Shown one piece after another: positions 33,959 to 41,954 of a DNA stretch of 64,000 bases. A program made the translations under genes and the position numbers. The stretch spans positions 156,501 to 220,500 of the forward strand of contig NZ_LBJC01000082.1 in the NCBI RefSeq assembly GCF_004114535.1, read 5' to 3'. The first letter of the stretch is position 1; each line of letters starts with the position of its first letter. The notes under the pieces are model-generated. The model was not told the DNA's origin, did no database searches, and worked only from the letters and a program-made list of their open reading frames with translations. The DNA comes from Bradyrhizobium nanningense (GTDB taxonomy: Bacteria > Pseudomonadota > Alphaproteobacteria > Rhizobiales > Xanthobacteraceae).

Positions 33959-36553
33959 TTATCTTCCCTCGCCTTCGCCGATCAGCGCGAACGGTCCCCA
34001 CATCGCTGGATAAGCGTTGCCGGGTGACGAGGCATCATCAACAAACCTTAACATCGCGCGGCGCAAGGCTTCGGCACGACCGATCTTTGGTTCGTTCTTG
34101 AGCAGCTCGAACGTCGAAATGGTCAAGCGAGTGGCGGCTTCCGAATCCACGGCCCAATGCGAGACCAGGAGCGCGCGGGCACCTGCGTAGAAGAACGAGC
34201 GCGCCAATCCCGACAGCGCCTCGGCGCCGGGCTTGTCGCCTGCGATGGTGTTGCAGGCAGACAGCACCACCCAATCGGCGTTGAGCTTGAGCTGAGCCAC
34301 CTCGCTCGCGGTCAGAAGACCGTCGTCGAGCTCCGACGGCTGATCGGGAATGGACAGCGCGAGCGAGGGCTCGCCCAGCCCCTTGACGTCGCCGGCGACG
34401 AGGCCGTGGGTGGCAAAGTAGATGATGCCGTATTGAGCAAGCGCTGCACGCTTCAGCGTCGTTTCGCTGGCATCGCGTCCAAGATGGATGTCGGCAACGG
34501 CGGCGCCGACGTCCCTTGCCACCGCGTTCAATTCGTCCGCAGTGTCGGGCAGTTGCGGCAGCGCCTGCGCCAGCCGCGCGCGATCGACGCCGGCGCCGCG
34601 CCAGAAGTCGGTATAGGCCAAGGTCGCAATGTTGCGCGCCGCGACCTTCCCGCTTGCAGCGCCACGGTCGGTGGGGCCTTCGGCTGCCGGATTGAAGACG
34701 GGATCGCCGAAGCCGGTCATCGGCTTTGCGCCTTGATCCTTGCGGGCGAAGGCACGCAGCGATTTCAGGCTGATCACCGAGGGCAGCACCGAGACGGCCT
34801 GACGCCGGAGCAGCCAGGCGGCGTCGCGATAACCTTCGAGCCTGTCCGGAATCGCAGCCGGCGGCTTCTCGGTCACTAAGAGATGAAACGGCAATGCCGT
34901 CAGCGCCGCCGATGGCACCACCAGCAAATTGCGTTTGTCCTTCGTCAAGGCCTCGACCGGGCCGAGCAGAGCGACATAGAGCTCGTTGGCGAGCGCAAGA
35001 TCGAACAGTCCCGATTTGCCGGAGGCATCGCGCGCCTTGCCAACGTCGAGCCCCCTGCGGAAGGCCGACACCTTCCGCGCCAGCGCATCCGCGCCGAACG
35101 AGATCTCTCTCCAGTCGGCACCATCGCGTGTGATCGCGACCACATAGCTCTGCTTGTCACCGACGGAATAGATCACCATCGCCTCGTCGGCCGACAGCAG
35201 CGGCTGGATATCCTTGACCGCCAGCGGCAGCGGGTTGGAGAGCGCGGCGTAGTCGGGAAACTCGAGCGTGAGTGTCTTCTGCATGCCCGCGCGCTCATTC
35301 GCAATCGTTGCGATCCGCGCGCGGCTGCGCTGCTCGGCCGCGACGTCGCGCTGCGCCGACGGCTTCGAGACCGCGGTGATGATCGCCTTGTCGAGCGCCT
35401 CGGCCTCAGCGGCGAGATCCTGATCGCGGCGCACCAGCTCGGCGAGCCGGTCGCTGCCGGCGGCAAGCCGCACCGCGAGCTTGTTCACGGCAGAGGCGGC
35501 GGACGATTGCGTGCCGCGCTGGATCGCGCCGAGCGCGTCGTCGAGCGCCTTGTCGGCAGGTAACAAGGATTGCTGGCGCGCGGCAAACAGCACCGGCGTC
35601 ACCACGCGCAACGGCGCGCGGCTCGTCGCAAGCGTTCTTTCCGCAAGCGGCAGCGCGTCCGCTGTACGCCCGGAGACGTAGAGGAAATAAGCGAGATTGC
35701 TCGCCGAGGTCACGACATCGGGATGATCCGGCCCGAGCGCCCGCTCGCGGAGCGCCAGAGCACGGCGGTAGAGCGGCTCGGCCTCGGCATAGCGCTGCTG
35801 GTGCTCATAGAGTCCGGCGAGATTGTTGAGCGAGCGCGCCACGTCGGGATGATCAGGGCCCAGCACCTTTTCGCGGATCGCGAGCGAGCGCTTGATTGGC
35901 GCTTCGGCATCGGCGTCGCGGTCGAGGTCGCGATCGACTTGACCGATGTTGTTGAGCACGGTGGCAACCGCGGGATGCTCGGGCCCGGCAGCCTTCTGGT
36001 AGATCGCAAGCGCCCGCTGAAACAACGGTTCGGCCTCGGCATGACGCTGCTGCTTCACATAGTAAGTGGCGAGGTTGTTGAGGGACTGGCCGACGTCGGG
36101 ATGCTCGCGCGACAGCGCCTGCTCGCGAACGACCAGCGCGCGCCTGAACAGTGGCTCGGCTTCGGTGAAGCGGCTCTGCCGCTGATAGAGCGCCGCAAGA
36201 TTGTTCAGGAGCGGCGCGATCTCGACGCTACCCTGACCGGTCCCCTTCTCCATCAGCGCGATGGCTCGCTTGTAGAGCGGCTCGGCCTGATCGTCGTGGC
36301 CCTGGTCGGCGTCAATCTGGGCGAGATTGTTGAGCGCTGCGGCGAGGTCGCGGTTGTTGCTGGTCTTCTCGAGCGAGGCCACCATGGCCTGCGCCAGCTG
36401 GAGCGCCTCCGAATATCTGCCGGCGCTCCGGAGCGCATTGATGCGCGCGCTCTGCGTCGACAGGTCGGCCTTCTGGGCAAGGCCGGGCGCGGCAAACGAC
36501 GTGGTGATCGCGACCACCAGACTCGCAGCCAATGTCAAACGACGACGCGTCAT
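33959..36553 (-). CDS. Secreted TPR-CHAT protein (caspase-like protease fold)
   Basis: The 864-residue precursor has a signal peptide (LAASLVVAITTSFAAPGLAQ) and about six kinesin-light-chain-type TPR repeats at residues 45-310 (pattern LNNLA..Y..Q.R..EAEPL..RAL...E). A helical linker leads to a C-terminal CHAT domain at about 560-864. The CHAT catalytic pair is intact: H716 in YFATHGLVAGD and C767 in VLSACNTIAGD. CHAT proteases are caspase relatives; TPR-CHAT proteins are known as effectors or regulators, for example in type III CRISPR systems, but no such genes are here. A Sec-exported form would act in the periplasm. ATG 36553 has GAGGA ahead. The closest TPR relative in the window is at 46911. 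Confidence 0.9.
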   Translation of the reverse strand: MTRRRLTLAASLVVAITTSFAAPGLAQKADLSTQSARINALRSAGRYSEALQLAQAMVASLEKTSNNRDLAAALNNLAQIDADQGHDDQAEPLYKRAIALMEKGTGQGSVEIAPLLNNLAALYQRQSRFTEAEPLFRRALVVREQALSREHPDVGQSLNNLATYYVKQQRHAEAEPLFQRALAIYQKAAGPEHPAVATVLNNIGQVDRDLDRDADAEAPIKRSLAIREKVLGPDHPDVARSLNNLAGLYEHQQRYAEAEPLYRRALALRERALGPDHPDVVTSASNLAYFLYVSGRTADALPLAERTLATSRAPLRVVTPVLFAARQQSLLPADKALDDALGAIQRGTQSSAASAVNKLAVRLAAGSDRLAELVRRDQDLAAEAEALDKAIITAVSKPSAQRDVAAEQRSRARIATIANERAGMQKTLTLEFPDYAALSNPLPLAVKDIQPLLSADEAMVIYSVGDKQSYVVAITRDGADWREISFGADALARKVSAFRRGLDVGKARDASGKSGLFDLALANELYVALLGPVEALTKDKRNLLVVPSAALTALPFHLLVTEKPPAAIPDRLEGYRDAAWLLRRQAVSVLPSVISLKSLRAFARKDQGAKPMTGFGDPVFNPAAEGPTDRGAASGKVAARNIATLAYTDFWRGAGVDRARLAQALPQLPDTADELNAVARDVGAAVADIHLGRDASETTLKRAALAQYGIIYFATHGLVAGDVKGLGEPSLALSIPDQPSELDDGLLTASEVAQLKLNADWVVLSACNTIAGDKPGAEALSGLARSFFYAGARALLVSHWAVDSEAATRLTISTFELLKNEPKIGRAEALRRAMLRFVDDASSPGNAYPAMWGPFALIGEGEGR

Positions 36554-36742
36554 GAATCCTCGCGCTGCGAGCCTCAAAACCTTATCGTCTTGGGTCGCAG
36601 CGACGGGTCGCAGCGTTCAAATCGTTGCGTTCCAAGGCGTGATGAGATCAGGTTTATAGCTACAGCGGAGATGCGCTCCCTCTCCCGCAAGCGGTAGAGG
36701 TGAACGAGCCGCAGCAATCGCTTCAACCTAAGCGCATTCCGC

Positions 36743-37477
36743 TCAATCCAGCTTCGCGCGCGCTTCGCCAGCCAGGCGCACCAGCATCTTGCGCAGCGAC
36801 GTGCCGTCGGTCACCCGCTCCGGGAAGTCCAGCCGCAGCGCGGTCTGGCCGTCCTGCATGTCGAGGCCTTCCGGATCGCAGCCGGTGCAGCGCCAGTCAC
36901 CCGCGGCCGCGCCCAGGAGCTTCGTCGCATAGAGGCCCATGGCGTCGCGATGGTCGGCGTTCATATGCGCGACAGCGCCCTCCTCTGCTGCCAGCAGGTC
37001 CTCGGCACCGGTGAGATCCGTGAGGAACCGCGCGGGCTTGAGATCGACGATCCGGCCGAAGCCGGCGACCAGATGGGTTCCCGTGGGGCGGATCCGGAAG
37101 AAAGAGAAATCCTGAAAGGATACAAAGCCTTCCGCCGAGGGATGGGCATTGAGATACCGTCGCTGCAGCAGTTCCTTCTCGGCATCGGCCTGCTCCGCCC
37201 GGCCGGACAGCATGATCCGGGCGCCTTCCAAGGGATCGCCGGCTGCCCGCTCGTCCAGCATCAACGAGACCCTGTCGTCGGCCAGGATGTTCCTGGTATG
37301 CACGGCGAGGCCCGAGATCAGCAGAATGGGCGAGCCGTCGGGGTGGCTAGCCAGATTGACCAGGGAACAATAGGGGTCGCCGCTGCCGGCCATGAGGGTT
37401 GCCAGCGCCCCCTGCCGCGATCTCCGCAGCAGCGATTTGGCGAGCTTTCCGGGGTCGAAATCAGGGGTCGGTTGCAT
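36743..37477 (-). CDS. HugZ-like heme-utilisation / pyridoxamine-phosphate-oxidase-fold protein
   Basis: The 244-residue protein has an N-terminal split-barrel, FMN-binding-like domain (GALATLMAGSGDPYCSLVNLA; HTRNILADDRVSLML) and a C-terminal DUF2470 domain with EGAVAHMNADHRDAMGLYA. This domain pair is that of HugZ-type proteins, some of which bind or degrade heme. Whether this one degrades heme is not clear from sequence. ATG at 37477 is preferred over the TTG at 37504. It lies on the minus strand between the CHAT gene and chvI, divergent from chvI, and may be transcribed with the CHAT gene (gap 189 bases). Confidence 0.85.
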   Translation of the reverse strand: MQPTPDFDPGKLAKSLLRRSRQGALATLMAGSGDPYCSLVNLASHPDGSPILLISGLAVHTRNILADDRVSLMLDERAAGDPLEGARIMLSGRAEQADAEKELLQRRYLNAHPSAEGFVSFQDFSFFRIRPTGTHLVAGFGRIVDLKPARFLTDLTGAEDLLAAEEGAVAHMNADHRDAMGLYATKLLGAAAGDWRCTGCDPEGLDMQDGQTALRLDFPERVTDGTSLRKMLVRLAGEARAKLD

Positions 37478-37718
37478 CGGCTTTCTCGGCTCAGGTGGTT
37501 GCAAGGGGGGCCTTTTTTCGGGTAAACGGGGGCCCGGTTATGGGTCGACATGCGGCGAATCTGCCGTGTTTCGTGGAACTTGGTCACACTTCAGCCCAGC
37601 TTGCATTGCTCGGTGACAAGGTTCGAACGCCGACTTCGGCACCCATGTATGCGGCGCATCAGTGGATTGCTCGCCGTTTCAAGCCACGACCCAAACGGAA
37701 AGCAGAAAGCAGAGGCTC

Positions 37719-38420
37719 ATGCCCACAATCGCTTTGGTCGACGACGACCGCAACATTCTCACATCCGTCTCGATCGCGCTGGAAGCCGAAGGCTACCGCA
37801 TCATGACTTACACCGACGGCGCTTCGGCGCTTGACGGTTTCCGCACCACCCAGCCCGATCTCGCCATCCTCGACATCAAGATGCCACGCATGGACGGCAT
37901 GGAGACGCTGCGCCGTCTGCGGCAGAAATCCGATCTGCCGGTGATCTTCCTGACCTCCAAGGACGAGGAGATCGACGAGCTGTTCGGCCTCAAGATGGGC
38001 GCGGACGATTTCATCCGCAAACCGTTCTCGCAACGTCTTTTGGTCGAGCGCGTCAAGGCCGTGCTGCGCCGCTCGGCGCCGAAGGACCCGACCGTCGCGC
38101 CGAAGGAGAACGACGCCAAGGCGCTCGACCGCGGCCTTCTGCGCATGGATCCGGAACGGCATACCTGCACCTGGAAGAACGAGCCGGTGACGCTGACCGT
38201 CACCGAATTCCTGATCCTGCAGGCGCTGGCGACCCGGCCCGGCGTGGTGAAGAGCCGCAACGCGCTGATGGACGCCGCTTATGACGACCAGGTCTATGTC
38301 GACGACCGCACCATCGACAGCCACATCAAGCGGCTGCGCAAGAAGTTCAAGGTGGTCGACAACGAGTTCGAGATGATCGAGACGCTCTACGGCGTCGGCT
38401 ACCGTTTCAAGGAAGCCTGA
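37719..38420 (+). CDS. chvI: Two-component response regulator ChvI
   Basis: The 233-residue regulator has a receiver domain with acidic pocket DDD (8-10), phosphorylation site D52 in LAILDIKMPRMDG and K101 in FIRKPF. An OmpR-type winged helix follows, with TLTVTEFLILQALATRPG and RTIDSHIKRLRKKF. It matches ChvI of the ChvG-ChvI acid/envelope-stress system of rhizobia and Agrobacterium, controlling exopolysaccharide, motility and envelope genes. The kinase gene lies 205 bases downstream, separated by a dispersed palindrome; the PTS genes follow. Confidence 0.94.
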   Translation: MPTIALVDDDRNILTSVSIALEAEGYRIMTYTDGASALDGFRTTQPDLAILDIKMPRMDGMETLRRLRQKSDLPVIFLTSKDEEIDELFGLKMGADDFIRKPFSQRLLVERVKAVLRRSAPKDPTVAPKENDAKALDRGLLRMDPERHTCTWKNEPVTLTVTEFLILQALATRPGVVKSRNALMDAAYDDQVYVDDRTIDSHIKRLRKKFKVVDNEFEMIETLYGVGYRFKEA

Positions 38421-38447
38421 GGCGGCTGGCGCCTTCGCGAAACACTT

Positions 38448-38581
38448 AAGAGCATCTCCGGTTCTCGTTCCATCGGGACCGGGATCACTCCAAAGCGCGA
38501 TGAGATCATCGCGCTTTGGTTTATTTCTTGAGCATGATCCTTTCGGAAAACCGCTGCACACTTTTCCGGATCATGCTCTAG
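38448..38581. repeat. Composite dispersed palindrome (copy 2), between chvI and chvG
   Basis: CCAAAGCGCGATGA and TCATCGCGCTTTGG (38490-38519) form a perfect 14-pair stem around GA, followed by TTTATTTCTT, so it looks like a strong terminator. Next comes GAGCATGATCC with its inverted arm GGATCATGCTC at the far end, enclosing CGGAAAACCG and CTTTTCCGG. Same family as 8757-8867, with the two halves in the opposite order. Confidence 0.85.
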
Positions 38582-38625
38582 AATGTGGGGACCTTCTCAA
38601 CGCCGTCCTAACACGGGCGTAAGCA

Positions 38626-40422
38626 TTGCTGGACCGAACGCAGCCTGATCCAAACCAGAGCGCCGGCGACGTCGCATCCGACGGCGTTAGGGACCAATTT
38701 GCCGAAGCCAAGCCGCAGGGCTTCCGGCCGCTGAACTGGCTGAAGCGCGCCGGGCAGTTCTTCTTCGCGCTGTCCTTTTCCAGCCTGACCCGCCGCATCG
38801 TCTCGCTCAACCTCGCCGGCCTCGTCGCGCTGGTCGCCAGCATCCTCTATCTGTCGCAATTCCGCGCCGGCCTGATCGACGCACGGGCGCAGAGCCTCCT
38901 GGTACAGGCCGAGATCATCGCCGGCGCGATCGCGGCCTCCGCCACGGTGCAGACCAACGCCATCACCATCGATCCCGACCGACTGCTCGACCTCAAGCCG
39001 GGCGAAACCTATGGCGGCACCGACGAATATTCGCCGCTGGACTTCCCGATCAATCCGGAACGGGTGGCGCCGGTGCTGCGCACGCTGATCTCGCCGACCA
39101 AGACGCGCGCCCGCATCTACGATCCGAACGGCAGCCTGCTGGTCGACAGCCGCAATCTCGAAAACGTGCTGCGCTACAATTTGCCGCCGCCGGCCGAGAA
39201 GCCCGGCATCGTCGAACGCGGCATGGTCGCAGTGCGCACCTGGCTGAACCGCGGCGACCTGCCGCTCTATCGGGAGCTCGGTCCCGAGAACGGCAACGGC
39301 TATGCCGAGGTGAGCGATGCGCTCCAGGGCCAGAAGCGCTCGATGGTGCGGGTCAACGCGCGCGGCGAGGTGATCGTCTCGGTCGCGGTGCCCGTGCTGC
39401 GCTCGCGCGCGATCCATGGCGCCTTGATGCTATCGACGCAAGGTGACGACATCGACCAGATGGTCACCGCCGAGCGCCTCGCCATCCTGAAAGTCGGCGG
39501 CGTCGCGGCCACCGTGATGATCATGCTGTCGCTGCTGCTCGCGAGCACGATCGCCGGGCCCGTGCGCCGGCTCGCCGACAGCGCCGAGCGCGTCCGCCGC
39601 CGCATCAAGGCCCGCATCGAGATTCCCGATTTCACCCGCCGCCGCGACGAGATCGGCCATCTCTCGGGCGCATTGCGCGACATGACGAGCGCGCTCTACA
39701 GCCGCATCGAGGCGATCGAGATGTTCGCGGCCGACGTCGCCCACGAATTGAAGAATCCGCTGACCTCGCTGCGCTCGGCGGTCGAGACGCTGCCGCTGGC
39801 GCGCAACGAGAACAGCCGCGCGCGCCTGCTCGAGGTGATCGAGCACGACGTCAAGCGGCTCGACCGTCTCATCTCCGACATCTCCGACGCCAGCCGTCTC
39901 GACGCCGAATTGCAGCGCCAGGACGCGATCCCGGTCGATTTGCGCCGCCTGCTGACGACGCTGGTGTCCGTCGCCAATGAAACCAAGCTCGGCCATGACG
40001 TCGCGGTCGAAACACGCTTCGAGGGCCGCAGCCCGACCGACACCTTCGCCGTGAGCGGCCATGATTCGCGGCTCGGACAGGTGGTCTCCAACCTGCTGTC
40101 CAACGCACAATCGTTCTCGGAAGCCGGCAACAAGGTGCGCCTCACCTGCCGCCGCGTGCGCTCCGAGATCGAGATCGTGGTCGACGACGACGGCCCCGGC
40201 ATTCGCGACGACGCGCTGGAGCGCATCTTCGAGCGCTTCTACACCGACCGTCCGCATCAGGGCTTTGGCCAGAACTCCGGCCTCGGCCTGTCGATCTCCA
40301 AGCAGATCATCGACGCCCATGGCGGACGCATCTGGGCCGAGAATCGCGCCGGCCCGCCGGATGACGAGGGCGTCCCGACGGTTGCCGGCGCGCGCTTCGT
40401 GGTGAGGCTGCCGGCGCTATGA
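38626..40422 (+). CDS. chvG: Sensor histidine kinase ChvG
   Basis: The 598-residue kinase has two membrane helices (about residues 57-77, IVSLNLAGLVALVASILYL, and 284-306, VGGVAATVMIMLSLLLAST) that enclose a periplasmic sensor domain. A HAMP linker, the H-box DVAHELKNPLTSLRSAVET and ATPase boxes N (VVSNLLSNAQSF) and G (DDDGPGIRDDALERIF; GLGLSISKQII) follow. It phosphorylates ChvI. In related species the periplasmic inhibitor ExoR holds it off; exoR is not in the window. The start is TTG at 38626, since no in-frame ATG precedes the first helix; confidence in the start is moderate. Its stop overlaps the hprK start. Confidence 0.93.
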   Translation: MLDRTQPDPNQSAGDVASDGVRDQFAEAKPQGFRPLNWLKRAGQFFFALSFSSLTRRIVSLNLAGLVALVASILYLSQFRAGLIDARAQSLLVQAEIIAGAIAASATVQTNAITIDPDRLLDLKPGETYGGTDEYSPLDFPINPERVAPVLRTLISPTKTRARIYDPNGSLLVDSRNLENVLRYNLPPPAEKPGIVERGMVAVRTWLNRGDLPLYRELGPENGNGYAEVSDALQGQKRSMVRVNARGEVIVSVAVPVLRSRAIHGALMLSTQGDDIDQMVTAERLAILKVGGVAATVMIMLSLLLASTIAGPVRRLADSAERVRRRIKARIEIPDFTRRRDEIGHLSGALRDMTSALYSRIEAIEMFAADVAHELKNPLTSLRSAVETLPLARNENSRARLLEVIEHDVKRLDRLISDISDASRLDAELQRQDAIPVDLRRLLTTLVSVANETKLGHDVAVETRFEGRSPTDTFAVSGHDSRLGQVVSNLLSNAQSFSEAGNKVRLTCRRVRSEIEIVVDDDGPGIRDDALERIFERFYTDRPHQGFGQNSGLGLSISKQIIDAHGGRIWAENRAGPPDDEGVPTVAGARFVVRLPAL

Positions 40423-40958
40423 GCCAAAGCAGTTTGAACGAAGGCGAGCCCAGCGTTCACGCCTCCGCGGTCAAGGTCGGGCCTCTGGCGGTGCTGATCC
40501 GCGGGCCCTCGGGCTCCGGCAAGTCGCGCCTTGCCTTCGATTTGATCATGGCGGGACGCGCGGGCGTGATCGATAGGGCCGTTCTGGTCGGGGATGACCG
40601 TGTCCATCTGGCGACAGTCGGCGATGAAATTGAGGTCCGCCCCGCGCCACGTCTGGCTGGCCTGATCGAGATCCGGGGCCTCGGGATCCGCCACTGCGAC
40701 TTCGTGGAGCATGCGATTGTCGGTCTCGTGGTCGATCTGGACGCCGCAGACGCCGAGCGCCTGCCGCCGCCGGAAGCGCTGAAAACCAGCATTTCTGGTG
40801 TCGAAATACCGCGAATTCCCGTTGCTCGCGACACTTTACCCCTCCCCCTGGTTGTTGCGGCCTTGACCACTACCAAGAGTTCATCTTCCGTTAACCCTCC
40901 CGGCGATTGTTTGAAGGGAAATGGTAACCATATGAACCCCACTATCGCGACCGAATAG
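40419..40958 (+). CDS. hprK: HPr kinase/phosphorylase, short alphaproteobacterial form
   Basis: This 179-residue protein is the catalytic domain only, as in other alphaproteobacteria. The P-loop GPSGSGKS lies at residues 29-36 and DRAVLVGDDRVHL carries the acidic site. ISGVEIPRIPV covers the later signature. HprK phosphorylates a serine of HPr and so tunes the nitrogen-type PTS. It overlaps chvG by four bases (ATGA), tying PTS control to the ChvG/ChvI operon. The C-terminal 30 residues (Ser/Asn-rich) look non-conserved. Confidence 0.9.
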   Translation: MSQSSLNEGEPSVHASAVKVGPLAVLIRGPSGSGKSRLAFDLIMAGRAGVIDRAVLVGDDRVHLATVGDEIEVRPAPRLAGLIEIRGLGIRHCDFVEHAIVGLVVDLDAADAERLPPPEALKTSISGVEIPRIPVARDTLPLPLVVAALTTTKSSSSVNPPGDCLKGNGNHMNPTIATE

Positions 40959-41091
40959 ACCGGCGCAGCTCCCCTCATCCATCCGTCTAGATTCAGGGAG
41001 ATACGCAACATCCCCTCTTGCGCAGGGGCTCTGGATGGTCAAAGTGGCGCGTTCGTGCGGTGCACCAAAAGCGCCCGCGAGGAGTTTTCCG

Positions 41092-41493
41092 ATGATTGGT
41101 CTAGTACTTGTGACCCACGGGCGCCTTGCCGACGAATTCAAGGCAGCGCTTGAACATGTCATGGGCCCACAAAAACAAATCGAAGCGATCACGATCGGCG
41201 CCGAAGATGATTCCGATCTCTGTCGAAGCGACATCATCGAGGCGGTTAACCGCGTCGATTCCGGCGATGGCGTTGCGATCCTCACCGACATGTTCGGCGG
41301 CACGCCGTCGAACCTTGCAATATCCTGCATGAGCCGGCCGAAGGTCGAAGTGCTCGCAGGCATCAACCTTCCCATGCTGGTGAAGCTCGCCAAGGTGCGC
41401 GAGGAGCGTCCGCTGCCCGACGCGATCGCGATGGCCCAGGAAGCGGGCCGCAAATACGTCACCATCGCCAGTCGCGTGCTCGCCGGCAAATGA
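41092..41493 (+). CDS. PTS system EIIA component, mannose-type fold
   Basis: The 133-residue protein has the EIIA-Man fold with the phospho-accepting H9 in LVLVTHGRLADEF and the second signature AILTDMFGGTPSNLA. No EIIB or EIIC permease genes are near, so it is a regulatory phosphocarrier that receives phosphate from HPr, not part of sugar uptake. GAGGAG lies ahead of ATG 41092. It overlaps the HPr gene by four bases. The operon chvI-chvG-hprK-EIIA-HPr is conserved in rhizobia. Confidence 0.93.
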   Translation: MIGLVLVTHGRLADEFKAALEHVMGPQKQIEAITIGAEDDSDLCRSDIIEAVNRVDSGDGVAILTDMFGGTPSNLAISCMSRPKVEVLAGINLPMLVKLAKVREERPLPDAIAMAQEAGRKYVTIASRVLAGK

Positions 41494-41807
41494 GCGAGGA
41501 GGCGCCACAAGCGGGGACAGGCGTGCCCGCGGGCGCGATCTCCAAGGATCTCCTGATCATCAACAAGCGCGGCCTGCATGCCCGCGCCTCGGCGAAGTTT
41601 GTCCAGGCGGTCGAGCGCTTCGATGCGCAGGTCTGGGTGACGCGCGGCGGCGAGACCGTCGGCGGCACCTCGATCATGGGATTGATGATGCTCGCCGCGG
41701 GACCTGGCACCACCATCACGGTCGCCGCCGCCGGCACTGACGCCGAAGCCGCGCTCACGGCAATCACCGAGCTCGTTGAAAGCAAGTTCAACGAGGAAGG
41801 GGTTTAG
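41490..41807 (+). CDS. ptsH: HPr family phosphocarrier protein
   Basis: The 105-residue protein has the HPr active site RGLHARASAKFVQAV with H30, and the regulatory-serine region GTSIMGLMMLAA. It carries an N-terminal extension of about 17 residues compared with enteric HPr. It takes phosphate from enzyme I (PtsP, not in the window) and passes it to EIIA; HprK can phosphorylate the serine. Its ATG overlaps the EIIA stop. A dispersed repeat after the stop probably marks the operon end. Confidence 0.94.
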   Translation: MSEEAPQAGTGVPAGAISKDLLIINKRGLHARASAKFVQAVERFDAQVWVTRGGETVGGTSIMGLMMLAAGPGTTITVAAAGTDAEAALTAITELVESKFNEEGV

Positions 41808-41809
41808 CG

Positions 41810-41940
41810 GCTTCCTCTCGTGTCCCGGACGCGGTGCGGCGCGCAGTGCCGCGCCGCTGAGCCGGGACCCAGTGCATCAACAACTGGACCCCGGCTCTGC
41901 AGCGCATCGCTGCGCGCTGCGCTGCGTCCGGGGAACGTCA
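41810..41940. repeat. Dispersed repeat, CTCTCGTGTCCCGGACGC family (copy 2)
   Basis: It shares TTCCTCTCGTGTCCCGGACGC, GAGCCGGGACCCAG and GCGCTGCGTCCGGGG with the copy at 25018-25226, same orientation. Outer arms pair. It separates ptsH from the convergent GT39 gene and may terminate both. Confidence 0.8.
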
Positions 41941-41954
41941 GGCACAGTGCGTTA

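Noticed and set aside
33959..36553. TPR-CHAT protein as part of a type III CRISPR-linked protease system
   Set aside because: No CRISPR repeats, Cas genes or partner proteins are present anywhere in the window, and the protein has an export signal.
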